Below are positions 45,355 to 54,149 of a stretch of 64,000 nucleotides of DNA, piece by piece. The stretch lies in assembly GCF_000771745.2 (NCBI RefSeq), contig NZ_JPSL02000040.1:456001-520000 (forward strand), in the 5' to 3' direction. Under the pieces are notes generated by a model, which saw only the letters and a program-made list of their open reading frames with translations, made no database searches and had not been told where the DNA came from. Each line of letters starts with the position of its first letter. Within the stretch, counting starts at the first letter, position 1. The position numbers and the translations under genes are program-made. This DNA is from Thermus filiformis (lineage in GTDB: Bacteria > Deinococcota > Deinococci > Deinococcales > Thermaceae).

Positions 45355-46080
45355 ATGTACGAGGTCCTGATCGTGGGCGCGGGGTTCTCCGGGGCCGAGG
45401 CGGCCTACCGCCTGGCCCGGCGGGGGGTACGGGTGGGGCTCATGACCCAGAGCCTGGACTCGGTGATGATGCCCTTCCTCCCCCCCGCCCCCCCTTTTCC
45501 AGAGGAGAGCCTCCTGGAGAAGGCCTACGACCCCCAGGACCCCCGGGTCTGGGCCTTCCACGCCCGGGCCAAGTACCTCCTCGAGGCCCAGGAGAACCTC
45601 CACCTCTTCCAGGCCACGGCCACCGGCCTCCTCCTGGAGGGGGAGCGGGTGGTGGGGGTGGCCACCTGGGAAGGCCCCCCCGCCTTGGCCCCCCGGGTGG
45701 CCCTGGCGGTGGGGAGCTTCCTGGGGGCGCGGCTCCTTCTGGGGGAAGTGGAGGAGGAGGCGGGCCGGATCAGCGAGGCCAGCTACCCGGACCTGTTTGA
45801 GGCCCTCAAGACGCTGGGCTTCCGCTTTGTAGAGCGGGAGGGGGTGGCGGAAAGGACCCCCACCACCCCCGGCTACCGGGTGCGCTACCACGCCTTCCAC
45901 CCGGAGGAGTGGGAGGAGAGGACCTTCCGGCTTCCGCGGCTTCAGGGCCTTTACGCCCTAGGCCTCTGCGTCCGGGAGGGAGACTACCGGCTCATGAGCC
46001 AGGAGGGGGAGCGCTTTGCCCAGCACCTTCTGGGTGAGCTTGGAAAGGGGGCGGGCGGAGGGGTCCTGGAGGCCCTCTAG
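45355..46080 (+). CDS. GidA/MnmG-related FAD-dependent protein (short)
   Basis: A 241-residue flavoprotein related to the FAD domain of MnmG. It starts with the dinucleotide-binding MYEVLIVGAGFSGAEAAY, later LAVGSFLGARLLLG and LQGLYALGLCVREGDY. It lacks the MnmG insertion and C-terminal domains needed for tRNA U34 modification. A T. thermophilus homologue has a known structure but no known function. The 3' end overlaps mutY by 123 bp on the other strand. Confidence 0.85.
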   Translation: MYEVLIVGAGFSGAEAAYRLARRGVRVGLMTQSLDSVMMPFLPPAPPFPEESLLEKAYDPQDPRVWAFHARAKYLLEAQENLHLFQATATGLLLEGERVVGVATWEGPPALAPRVALAVGSFLGARLLLGEVEEEAGRISEASYPDLFEALKTLGFRFVEREGVAERTPTTPGYRVRYHAFHPEEWEERTFRLPRLQGLYALGLCVREGDYRLMSQEGERFAQHLLGELGKGAGGGVLEAL

Positions 46081-46953
46081 GGGGGCCTCGAGGCGGGCCC
46101 CCCAGACCCGGACCCGCAGGCGGCGGTGGGTGAGCTCGTGCCGGACCTGGCCCAGGAACCGGGGGGCCACCCCCAGGGCCTTTGCCCTCTCCCAGAAGGC
46201 CTTCTCGTCCAGGAGGGGGACGCCGTAAAGCCCCCCGTACCGCCCGGCCTCGGCCTTCTCCAGGTAGACCCCGCCCGGCCCCAGGAGGACCAGGGCCCAG
46301 AGGACCTCCTCCTTCTGGCTCCGCCTCCTGGGCCGCGGGTAAGCCCCGGGGTCCTCCCGGCCCCGGCAGGAGGGGGAAAGGGGGCAGTCGCCGCACCGGG
46401 GCCGCCTGGGGGTGCAGACCAGGGCCCCCAGGTCCATCAGGGCCTGGTTCCAGGCGGCGGGGTCCACCCCTTCCACCAGGGCGTCCGCCAGGCGCCAAAG
46501 GGCCTGGGGGCTGGGGTCCTCCAGGGCGTAGAAGCGGGCCAAAACCCGGCGGACGTTCCCGTCCACCACCCCCACCCGCTCCCCGAAGGCCAGGGCGGCC
46601 ACCGCCGCCGCCGTGTAGGGGCCGACCCCGGGGAGGGCCAGAAGGGCCTCGCGGCTTCGGGGAAGCTCGGAAACGCTTTGGGCCAGGCGGTGCAGGTTAC
46701 GGGCCCGGGCGTAGTAGCCCGCCCCCGCCCAGACCTTGAGCACCTCCTCCAGGGGGGCCTGGGCCAGGGCCTCCAGGGTAGGGAAGCGCTTTAGGAAGCG
46801 GTGGTAGTAGGGGGCGGCCTGGGCGGCCCGGGTCTGCTGGAGGAGGACCTCCGCCACCAGGACCCGGTAAGGGTCCTTCTCCCCCCGCCAGGGGAGGGGG
46901 CGGGCCGTGGCCCGGTACCAAGCGAGGAGGGTTTCCTTAAGCCCCTGGTCCAT
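45958..46953 (-). CDS. mutY: A/G-specific adenine glycosylase
   Basis: A 331-residue MutY that removes adenine opposite 8-oxoguanine. HhH-GPD core with VLLQQTRAAQ, LPGVGPYTAAAVAALAF and catalytic Asp in VVDGNVRRV. FeS ligands are Cys180, Cys187, Cys190 and Cys196. A C-terminal MutT-like domain (about residues 220-320) reads 8-oxoG. ATG 46953 gives the usual start; a GTG three codons upstream is possible. The last 41 codons overlap the GidA-like gene. Confidence 0.94.
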   Translation of the reverse strand: MDQGLKETLLAWYRATARPLPWRGEKDPYRVLVAEVLLQQTRAAQAAPYYHRFLKRFPTLEALAQAPLEEVLKVWAGAGYYARARNLHRLAQSVSELPRSREALLALPGVGPYTAAAVAALAFGERVGVVDGNVRRVLARFYALEDPSPQALWRLADALVEGVDPAAWNQALMDLGALVCTPRRPRCGDCPLSPSCRGREDPGAYPRPRRRSQKEEVLWALVLLGPGGVYLEKAEAGRYGGLYGVPLLDEKAFWERAKALGVAPRFLGQVRHELTHRRLRVRVWGARLEAPLEGLQDPSARPLSKLTQKVLGKALPLLAHEPVVSLPDAEA

Positions 46954-47006
46954 CGCAATCACAGACCGTCGGGGCCCCGTAGGGGACCCCGGCCTGGCCT
47001 TTGCCC

Positions 47007-47636
47007 TTAGAACTTGATCGTTCCCTTGCCGTTCTTGAAGGTGACCGTGAGGGTGGTCCCCTGGGGCAGCGTCCCGTCCGCCACCATCTGGAAGGTGCCG
47101 GTGAGGCGGTTGGGCTCGGGAGCATCCCTCAGGATGGCGATCAGCTCCCCCGCGTTGGAGAAGGTGCCGCAGAGATCCTTGCCCTCGCCCGTGTACTGCC
47201 CGTCCTGGGCGGTGAGGGTCACGCTCCTTGCGGTAATGGTGGCCTGGACGGGGTTGTGCCTCTCATCGCTGAGGGTCAGGTCCAGCCGCACGTCCGTCAA
47301 GGTCAGGCTTTCGGGAGCCCCCTGGGGGACCGGCCCCTGGACCGTGAAGTCGTAGCAGGCGTTCAGCTGGCTGGGGGTAAGGGGGAGGCTAACCCCCGAA
47401 AGCACGTCCCCGAAGGTGAAGTCCAGGTTCCCGGAAATGGGGGTGCCCTGGGCCTGCGGGGTGAGCCCCGAAGATCCAACGGTGCCAACGGTGAGCGTAA
47501 CCGACTGCCCATTGAGGCCAAGGGGGTTGTCCACGGGAATGGGGGGAATGAGGCTTGCAATCATGTTGCAGCCCGAGAGAAGAATAGCCATTCCCGCCGC
47601 CGTCCAAACTGCCCTGCTCGCCTTTACCCTTTTCAT
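47007..47636 (-). CDS. Lipoprotein, unknown function
   Basis: A 209-residue exported lipoprotein: basic N-terminus MKRVKASR, hydrophobic stretch, and lipobox LLSG-Cys. The mature part is beta-rich with two further cysteines (NACYDF and KDLCGTF). ATG 47636 has GGTGGAGGAAG upstream; the frame is open further upstream, but there it is GC-rich non-coding leader. It has its own promoter and a leader of about 110 nt. No family recognised. Confidence 0.75.
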   Translation of the reverse strand: MKRVKASRAVWTAAGMAILLSGCNMIASLIPPIPVDNPLGLNGQSVTLTVGTVGSSGLTPQAQGTPISGNLDFTFGDVLSGVSLPLTPSQLNACYDFTVQGPVPQGAPESLTLTDVRLDLTLSDERHNPVQATITARSVTLTAQDGQYTGEGKDLCGTFSNAGELIAILRDAPEPNRLTGTFQMVADGTLPQGTTLTVTFKNGKGTIKF

Positions 47637-47801
47637 CTTCCTCCACCTTTCCGGCCTGGGGCCCGATGGAAACCCTGCGGTCCCGGGGTCTCCCAGTAAG
47701 CCTCCCCGACCACCTTTCCCAAGGCCCTCAGCCACGGCCTGCTCCTCGTCCTCGAGGATAGCAGCCAACTCTATTTCAACTCAAGGGGGTTTACAAAACC
47801 C
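47637..47801 (-). promoter_or_regulatory. Promoter and structured leader of the lipoprotein gene
   Basis: TTGAGT (47779-47784), 18-bp spacer and TATCCT (47755-47760) form a promoter read leftward. The leader of about 110 nt can form several GC-rich hairpins (for example GGGAGACCCC and CCGGG elements). No known riboswitch could be assigned with confidence. Confidence 0.5.
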
Positions 47802-47909
47802 TTAAACCACCCCGGGGTCGGCGAATAGACCGAAGCCCAAAAGGAGCGCGGCGATGCGGAAAAGCCGCTTCTTGAGGGTCTTTCCGGCGCTTCCCTCTAC
47901 CCTCGCCAT
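47802..47909 (-). CDS. Possible 35-residue small protein
   Basis: An open frame from ATG 47909 to TAA 47802 encodes 35 residues: a basic start with KTLKKRLFR, then a hydrophobic stretch AALLLGFGLFADPGVV that could span or lie in the membrane. It has a GGAGG ribosome site 3-4 nt upstream and a TAGACT -10 box overlapping the nadE stop. It follows nadE by 9 bp. It may be a real small membrane protein, but nothing else supports it. Confidence 0.4.
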   Translation of the reverse strand: MARVEGSAGKTLKKRLFRIAALLLGFGLFADPGVV

Positions 47910-47918
47910 ACCTCCAGT

Positions 47919-48764
47919 CTAAGGCCGGAAGTCCAAGGGCCTCAGGTAAAACTCCCCGATGGCGGTGGAGGAAAGGAGGGCCACGGTGGGCAGGGCCCGC
48001 TTCCAGTGGGTCCGGTTCACCCGCTCCTTCACCCTTTGGATCTCCTCCGGGGTGTAGCCCAGGGCCTGGATGTAGGCGTCCGGGTAGCCCTTCAGGTAGT
48101 GCTCCAGGATCACGTCCGCCCGCAGGTAGCGCACCCCCAGGTCGGCCTCGTCCGTCTGGCCGGGCTCGAGGTCGGCGGTGGGGGGCTTGCGCACCACCTC
48201 CTCCGGCACCCCCAGAAACTCGGCCAGCCGCCAGACCTGGGTCTTGTAGAGGTCGCCCAGGGGGTTGACGGGGGGGGCGTCGTCCCCGTGCCAGGTGAAG
48301 TAGCCGAAAAGCCGCTCCGTCTTGTTCCCCGTGCCCAGGGGAAGGGCATGGTACTCCTCGGCCTTGTCAAAGAGGACCATCATCCGGGCGCGGGCCATCA
48401 GGTTGCCCCGCCTGCGGGGGGTCATGGAGGGGACCTTTTCCGCGTACCCCTCCACCATGGGGGTGATGTCCACCACCTCGAGCCCCACCCCGAAGGCCTC
48501 CGCCACCAGCCGGGCGTGGGCCCAGGACTCGGGGGAGCTCTGCCGGTGGGGCAGGAAGAGGGCGTGGACGCTCTCTCCACCCAGGGCCCGCACCGCCAGG
48601 GCCAAGGTGGTGGCCGAGTCCACCCCGCCCGAGACGGCCACCACCGCCTTCTCGTACCCCCGCCAGGAAAGCTCCTCCCGGATGAACCGGGTGAGGAAGT
48701 CGGCCACCAAGGGCCAGTTCAGCTCCAAAACCTCCTGTGCCCGCTGGGCCTCGAGCACCCTCAT
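47919..48764 (-). CDS. nadE: NAD+ synthase, ammonia-dependent domain
   Basis: A 281-residue NAD synthetase that adenylates and amidates nicotinic acid adenine dinucleotide. N-type PP-loop SGGVDSATTLALAV; GTGNKTERLFGY and TADLEPGQTDE are family motifs. The C-terminus is complete. It is encoded directly after a separate glutaminase gene, with 4-bp overlap, forming a two-gene version of the glutamine-dependent enzyme. Confidence 0.93.
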   Translation of the reverse strand: MRVLEAQRAQEVLELNWPLVADFLTRFIREELSWRGYEKAVVAVSGGVDSATTLALAVRALGGESVHALFLPHRQSSPESWAHARLVAEAFGVGLEVVDITPMVEGYAEKVPSMTPRRRGNLMARARMMVLFDKAEEYHALPLGTGNKTERLFGYFTWHGDDAPPVNPLGDLYKTQVWRLAEFLGVPEEVVRKPPTADLEPGQTDEADLGVRYLRADVILEHYLKGYPDAYIQALGYTPEEIQRVKERVNRTHWKRALPTVALLSSTAIGEFYLRPLDFRP

Positions 48765-49615
48765 GGCTCCACCACCCGTTTAAGGTCGTCCAGAAGCAGG
48801 GGCAGGCTGGCCTGGAGGTCGGAAAGGAGGGGGCTGTCGTAGCGGACCGGGGGGATCCGGTCCAGGTCCACGTCCAAAAGGAGGGCCGCCTCCTCAAACA
48901 GGGGCCCCTCGGCCAAGACCCGCCCCTCCGGCCCCACGGCCAGGCTCCCCCCGCTCATCCCCTTGCCCGCCTCAAACCCCACCAGGCTGGCGAGGAGGAC
49001 GTAGACCCCGTGCTCCCCCGCCACCGCCTGGGCCAGGACCCGCCACCTGGCCACGTTGTCCGGGACCTCGCCGTAAAACCCCCGGGCCGGGCTGGCCGAG
49101 GGGACGTAGAGGACCTGGGCCCCGTCCAGGGCCAGGATGGCCGAGGTGAGGCTGTGCCAGAAGTCCTCGCAGATGAGGAGGCCCGCCCGGCCGAACCGGG
49201 TGTTGAAGGCGGCGACCCGGCTTCCCCGGGCCAGGTAGCGCTCCTCGTCAAAGACGCCGTAGGTGGGGAGGAAGACCTTCCGGTGGACGTGGACCAGGCG
49301 GTGGGGGAGCTCGAGGTAGGCGGCGCTGTTGTAATAGGCCCCGCCGTCCCGCTCGTAAAAGCCCACCACCAGGTCCAAAGGCTCCTCTAGCCCCGCCTGC
49401 CGGTAGGCGGAAAGGACCGCCTCAAAGAGCTCGCCCTGGCTTAAGGCCAGCTCCCGCACCCCCCCCTGGAGGAAGTAGCCCGTGAGGGCCGCCTCGGGGA
49501 GGACCACCACCTGGGGGCGGTGGGGGGCGAGGGCCTTTAGCACCTGGGAAAGGCGGGCCAGGTTCTCCCCTAGTCGGCCCTTTTCCGGCTTGAACTGAAC
49601 GATGGCGTGCCGCAC
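48761..49615 (-). CDS. Carbon-nitrogen hydrolase (glutaminase partner of NadE)
   Basis: A 284-residue nitrilase-superfamily amidase. The catalytic triad is Glu in LPEAALTGYF, Lys in VHRKVFLPTYG and Cys149 in LLICEDFWHS. The FWHSLTSAILALDGAQVL stretch resembles the glutaminase domain of glutamine-dependent NAD synthetase. The overlap with nadE implies that it supplies ammonia to NadE. GTG 49615 has GGGAAAGG upstream. Confidence 0.85.
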   Translation of the reverse strand: MRHAIVQFKPEKGRLGENLARLSQVLKALAPHRPQVVVLPEAALTGYFLQGGVRELALSQGELFEAVLSAYRQAGLEEPLDLVVGFYERDGGAYYNSAAYLELPHRLVHVHRKVFLPTYGVFDEERYLARGSRVAAFNTRFGRAGLLICEDFWHSLTSAILALDGAQVLYVPSASPARGFYGEVPDNVARWRVLAQAVAGEHGVYVLLASLVGFEAGKGMSGGSLAVGPEGRVLAEGPLFEEAALLLDVDLDRIPPVRYDSPLLSDLQASLPLLLDDLKRVVEP

Positions 49616-49625
49616 CTTTCCCAGT

Positions 49626-50260
49626 CTACCGCCGCACCACCTGGGCGTCCCGGGGGTAGCGCTTCAGGTCCTGGGCCTTGAGGGAAGCCCGGCTGAAGGA
49701 GACCACCCGGAGGTCGGCCAGGACCTTCCCCTTCTCGTCCAGGAAGACGAAGCGCACGGGCCGGGGGTCGGCCTTGAGGACGTAGAGCTCCACCCGGGCG
49801 AACCCCTCCCCCTCCCGGGCCTGGCCCAAAAGCTTCCAGGCCACCCCCTCCTCCAGGCGCACCTCCCCCGAAAGCTGAAGGCGCACCCGCTCCGAGAGGG
49901 CCTTCACGTCCCCCAGGCCCTGGGGGCTGAAGCCCAGGCCCTGGACCTGGGCCTTCTCCTTGGGGCTGATCACCAGCTGGTTGGTGAGGTAGAGGTAGTT
50001 CCAGACCTCCTTCTCGGTGATCACGGTGAAGTTGCCCTCGAGGGAGGCGGGCTTTTGGAACTCCAACCGGAAGAGGTTCTCCTGGGGCAGGGCGTAGACC
50101 CGCACCAGGAGGGCCTCCGCCCCCGAGGGGGTCTCCACCCTTCCCTGGACCACCGCCTGCCAGGGGGTGGAGAGGTTCTTCTCCACCCGGTCCAGGATCT
50201 CCTGGACGGACTGAGCCAAGGCCAAGGACAAGAGGAAGAGGACCAGGGCACCCGTCTTTT

Positions 50261-50264
<4 letters not shown>
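49626..50264 (-). CDS. LolA-like outer-membrane lipoprotein-sorting protein
   Basis: A 212-residue exported protein with a signal peptide (MKKTGALVLFLLSLALAQS). The mature part fits the LolA/RseB half-barrel: SVQEILDRVEKNLST, then alternating strands, with ENLFRLEFQKP and WNYLYLTNQLV. It probably carries lipoprotein or lipid to the outer envelope. ATG 50264 overlaps the stop of the envelope-protein gene upstream (ATGA). Confidence 0.8.
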
Positions 50265-51186
<922 letters not shown>

Positions 51187-51193
<7 letters not shown>

Positions 51194-51300
51194 ACCCTTT
51201 TCTGCCGTTTCCTTCGCATATGCGGCTCCGTCGGGAGGCTTGGGAAAGGCTTTACCGGGGCCCCCAGCTTGGCGCAAGCCAAGCTGGGGTGGTATCATAC
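51187..51300. repeat. Composite repeat: 70-bp module plus AGCTTGGC unit
   Basis: Same order as at 43463: GCCTCATACCCTTTTCTGCC, TTTCCTTCGCATATGCGGCT, CCGTCGGGAGGCTTGGG, AAAGGCTTTACCGGGGCCC, AGCTTGGC hairpin, GGGGTGGTATCATACCC. The module's left end contains the start codon of the gene at 51193. Confidence 0.88.
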
Positions 51301-51376
51301 CCCCCATCCCGGCTGGGGCCGACCACGCAAAGGGGGTCCCGCACGGTCCTGTGGGCCTGACCATCGCCGCGCGGTC

Positions 51377-51958
51377 TCAGCGCGCGGCACACCGCCCCTC
51401 CAGGTACCCGAGGAGGTAGGCCTCGGGCTCCCAGGCCAGCCGCACCCCCAGGGTCTTCCCCACGAGGAAGCGGGCCATCAAAGGCCCCACGAAGGCCAGG
51501 GCCTGCTCCTCCGGGGGCTCGTCCCTGCGCAGAAGGCCCGCCTCCTGTTTGGCCCGGAAGAACCCCACCACCCGCTCCATGACCTGCGAAAACCCCCTGG
51601 AGAACCCCTTCTGGGCCAGCTCGGGGTGGCGCAAAAGCTCGGACAGGAGCTTGGGCAGGAGGGCCTGCCGGGCCTCCAGAAGGCCCAGGTAGGCCTCGAG
51701 CAGGGCCCTAAGGCCCTCCTCCAGGGGGGCGTCCTCCCGGGGGAGGCGCTTTAGGAAGTCCTGGGGGACGAAGGCGGCCAGGGCCTCCTGAACGAGGGCC
51801 TCCTTGGTCCCGAAGTGGCGGAAGAGGGTGAGCTCGCTCACCCCCGCCCGCCGGGCGATCTCCCGGGTGGTGGCCCCCCGGTATCCCCGCTCGGCCAGAA
51901 GCTCCAAGGCGGCCTCCCTCAGGCGTGCCCGGGTGCGCTCGGCCCTTCCGCCTCCCAT
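51377..51958 (-). CDS. TetR family transcriptional regulator
   Basis: A 193-residue repressor. HTH at residues 8-52: REAALELLAERGYRGATTRE, RRAGVSELTLFRHFGTKEAL. The ligand-binding half is unremarkable. It is the last gene of an operon that starts at 53736, with a 3-bp gap to the preceding gene. The palindrome at 53738-53753 is a likely operator. Confidence 0.92.
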   Translation of the reverse strand: MGGGRAERTRARLREAALELLAERGYRGATTREIARRAGVSELTLFRHFGTKEALVQEALAAFVPQDFLKRLPREDAPLEEGLRALLEAYLGLLEARQALLPKLLSELLRHPELAQKGFSRGFSQVMERVVGFFRAKQEAGLLRRDEPPEEQALAFVGPLMARFLVGKTLGVRLAWEPEAYLLGYLEGRCAAR

Positions 51959-51961
51959 CCC

Positions 51962-52780
51962 CTACCTCCCGAACGCCCACCGGTAGCGAAGCCAGAGGGC
52001 GTACCCCCCCTCGCTATAGGCCCCCTCCAGGCCCAGCCCTCCCCAGCCCGCCTCCAGGGCCAGGTAAGGGGGGTAGGCCAGGGCCAGGCGCAGGCTGAGG
52101 GTATCCTCCTCCAAGGGGGTGAAAAGCCGGGCCTCGAGGGCGGTCCGAAGGCCCAGCCGTAGGCCGATCTCCCCCACGCTCCCTTCCTCGTCCAGCTCCC
52201 CCTTTAGGCCTAAAAGGGCGTAGGCCCCGCCCCGGTAGCCCAGGCCCAGGGTGTAGGTGCGCCCCTCCCGGAAGGCGTACCACCCCTCGAGGCCAAGGCC
52301 GGGCGGGCCCCAGGGGAGGAGGCCAGGCCCCGCGCCCCCGTAGGCCAGGGAAAGCCCCAGGGTCTCCCGAGGGGAAAGGCGGTAGCGCCCCTGGAGGCGG
52401 CCGCTAAACCCCTGTGGGTCCTTCTCCCCCACCCAGAGGGCCCTCCAGGGGAGGGTGGCGTAGGCCAAAGCGGCCTCCAGGGCCACCGGCCCCACCCCTC
52501 CCTGGAGGAAGGCCCGCCCCCCGACGCCCCCCCGGCCCAGAGCCAGAAGCCCCCCGTAGGAGAACCTCCCGGCGGAGCCGAGCTCGAGGGCCGCCTCCAG
52601 CCCCAGGCCCAGGGCCCTCCGGTCCGCCCGGAACTCTAAGGTGGCCCCGGACAGGGGGTAGGCGAGCTCCAGGGTGGGGGTCCCGTACCCCTCCTCGAGG
52701 TAGCCCCCCAGGGTCAGGGTCTGGGCCAGCCCCCCCGAGAAGAGGTGGGCCAGGAAGAGGGCGGCGAGAAGCCTTCGCAC
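51962..52780 (-). CDS. Envelope beta-rich protein (paralogue of 50261-51193)
   Basis: A 272-residue exported protein. Signal peptide MRRLLAALFLAHLFSGGLAQ, then alternating strands rich in Gly, Leu, Tyr and Arg ending in an aromatic C-terminal strand (ALWLRYRWAFGR), as in outer-membrane beta-barrels. GTG start (52778-52780), 2 bp after the membrane-protein gene. Family not recognised. Confidence 0.65.
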   Translation of the reverse strand: MRRLLAALFLAHLFSGGLAQTLTLGGYLEEGYGTPTLELAYPLSGATLEFRADRRALGLGLEAALELGSAGRFSYGGLLALGRGGVGGRAFLQGGVGPVALEAALAYATLPWRALWVGEKDPQGFSGRLQGRYRLSPRETLGLSLAYGGAGPGLLPWGPPGLGLEGWYAFREGRTYTLGLGYRGGAYALLGLKGELDEEGSVGEIGLRLGLRTALEARLFTPLEEDTLSLRLALAYPPYLALEAGWGGLGLEGAYSEGGYALWLRYRWAFGR

Positions 52781-52782
52781 AT

Positions 52783-53736
52783 CTACTTTTTACTCCAAAG
52801 GAGGAGGCCCAGCCCCACCAGGGCCCAGAAGCTAAGCGCCCCCAGGGCCACCCCGGCCCCGGCCCCGCCGAAGAAGGCCACGGAACGCATCAGGACGCCG
52901 TAGGCCCCCAGGGGAAAGAGCAGGCCAAAGGTGCCCCAAGGGCTCGGGAGCATCTCCGGAGCCCCGGCCAGGGGGGCGAAGGGGTTGGTGAGGAAGAAGG
53001 TGAGGACCGCCAGGGCCAGGCCCCGCACCCCGAGCTGCGCCGCCATCCCCCCCACGAAGAGCTGGATGGCCGCCACGGCCAAGGCCGCCGCCAGGGCGTT
53101 GGTTCCCAGGGAGCCCCCTAAGGTCCCATAGGCGTGGAGCACCCAGGCCACGGCGAACCCGGTGAGGAGGGGAAAGAGGAGCGCCCCCAGAAGCCGCGCC
53201 CCCCGGCTGGAAAGGCCGAGCCCGAGGAGGACACCGCCCAAAACACCGCCCAAGAGAAGGGGCAGGCCGCTTGCCCCCAGGCCCGCCTGCCGGGGATCCT
53301 CGGGGCGGGCCGGGACCAGGTCCAGGACCTCGGGCCGGCCGAAGCCCATGGGAGCGGGCAGGCTTCCCAAGACCTCGGCGATCTGACGGAGGAGCTGGGC
53401 CACCTGGGGGCTCGCGGCCGAGGCCAGGTAAACCCGGAAGGCCTGGGCGGCGGGGTCTACGAAGAAGACGCCGTAGACCTCCCGCCGCTTAAGGGCCGCC
53501 TGCGCCTCCTCCACGCCCTCGTAGAAGCGAACGGAGAACCCCCCGGGCGAAAGTCGGTCCAAAAGGGCGGGGAAGTTCTCCCGCAGGCCCTGAGGCGCCA
53601 CCGCCCCCACGGGGAGGCCGTGGGGACCGGAGCGCACCGCGGGCCAGGCGAAGAGGGCGAGGAGAAGGGCGGCGAGGAGGGGAAGCACCAGGCTGCCGAA
53701 AAGGAGGACTCGGTTCTCGGGAAGGACCCTATTCAT
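52783..53736 (-). CDS. ABC-2 / YhgE-type membrane protein
   Basis: A 317-residue membrane protein. One N-terminal helix (residues 11-32), a soluble external domain of about 130 residues, then five or six helices; this layout matches ABC-2 permeases and YhgE/Pip-like proteins. No ATPase gene is adjacent. ATG 53736 is preferred because the alternative GTG 53745 lies in the operator. First gene of the operon controlled by the TetR protein; export of a toxic or envelope compound is possible. Confidence 0.75.
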   Translation of the reverse strand: MNRVLPENRVLLFGSLVLPLLAALLLALFAWPAVRSGPHGLPVGAVAPQGLRENFPALLDRLSPGGFSVRFYEGVEEAQAALKRREVYGVFFVDPAAQAFRVYLASAASPQVAQLLRQIAEVLGSLPAPMGFGRPEVLDLVPARPEDPRQAGLGASGLPLLLGGVLGGVLLGLGLSSRGARLLGALLFPLLTGFAVAWVLHAYGTLGGSLGTNALAAALAVAAIQLFVGGMAAQLGVRGLALAVLTFFLTNPFAPLAGAPEMLPSPWGTFGLLFPLGAYGVLMRSVAFFGGAGAGVALGALSFWALVGLGLLLWSKK

Positions 53737-53737
53737 A

Positions 53738-53753
53738 GTAAGCACCTACTTAC
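53738..53753. promoter_or_regulatory. Candidate TetR operator (GTAAG-N6-CTTAC)
   Basis: A 16-bp near-palindrome 2 bp upstream of ATG 53736, overlapping the likely transcription start. The operon's last gene is a TetR repressor, so autoregulation is likely. Confidence 0.6.
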
Positions 53754-53804
53754 ACTCTAGACCCGCCCCCTCCCGGCCGTCAAGGCCCGTGGTAGCATGC
53801 CCCC

Positions 53805-54149
53805 ATGCGAGGGCTTCTCGCCCGGCTTCTCCTGAACACCCTGGCTATCTGGATCGTGACCCTGGTCTACCCGGGGGTGCGTTTTGCCCCCGGGGCGGGG
53901 CTTCTGGACTACCTGGTGGTGGGGGCGATCTGGGGGCTGGCCAACGCCTTCATCCGGCCCGTCCTCCTCCTTCTCGCCCTCCCCCTAAACCTCCTGACCC
54001 TGGGGCTCTTCACCCTGGTGGTGAACGCCCTCGTCCTCCTCCTGGTGGCTGCGGTCACGCCCCTCGAGGTCCTGGGCTTCTCCCAGGCCCTGGTGGGGGC
54101 CCTGCTCCTCTCCTTGGTCAGCCTGGTCCTGACCTGGATCTTTGACTAG
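53805..54149 (+). CDS. Phage-holin-4_2-like (PF04020) membrane protein
   Basis: A 114-residue protein with four hydrophobic helices; typical start LLLNTLAIWIVTLVYPGVRF and ANAFIRPVLLLLALPLN. Despite the name, the family is chromosomal and of unknown function, not a phage gene. ATG 53805 lies 6 nt after TAGCAT (53793-53798), leaderless. The stop overlaps that of the convergent CBS gene. Confidence 0.85.
   Translation: MRGLLARLLLNTLAIWIVTLVYPGVRFAPGAGLLDYLVVGAIWGLANAFIRPVLLLLALPLNLLTLGLFTLVVNALVLLLVAAVTPLEVLGFSQALVGALLLSLVSLVLTWIFD

Noticed and set aside
47637-47760. Cyclic-di-GMP riboswitch upstream of the lipoprotein gene
   Set aside because: Only a short stretch recalls the motif; the expected GCAAACC-type half and the P1b stem are not found.
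53805-54149. Phage holin gene as a sign of prophage
   Set aside because: The PF04020 family is chromosomal in many bacteria, and no other phage gene, integrase or att site is nearby.
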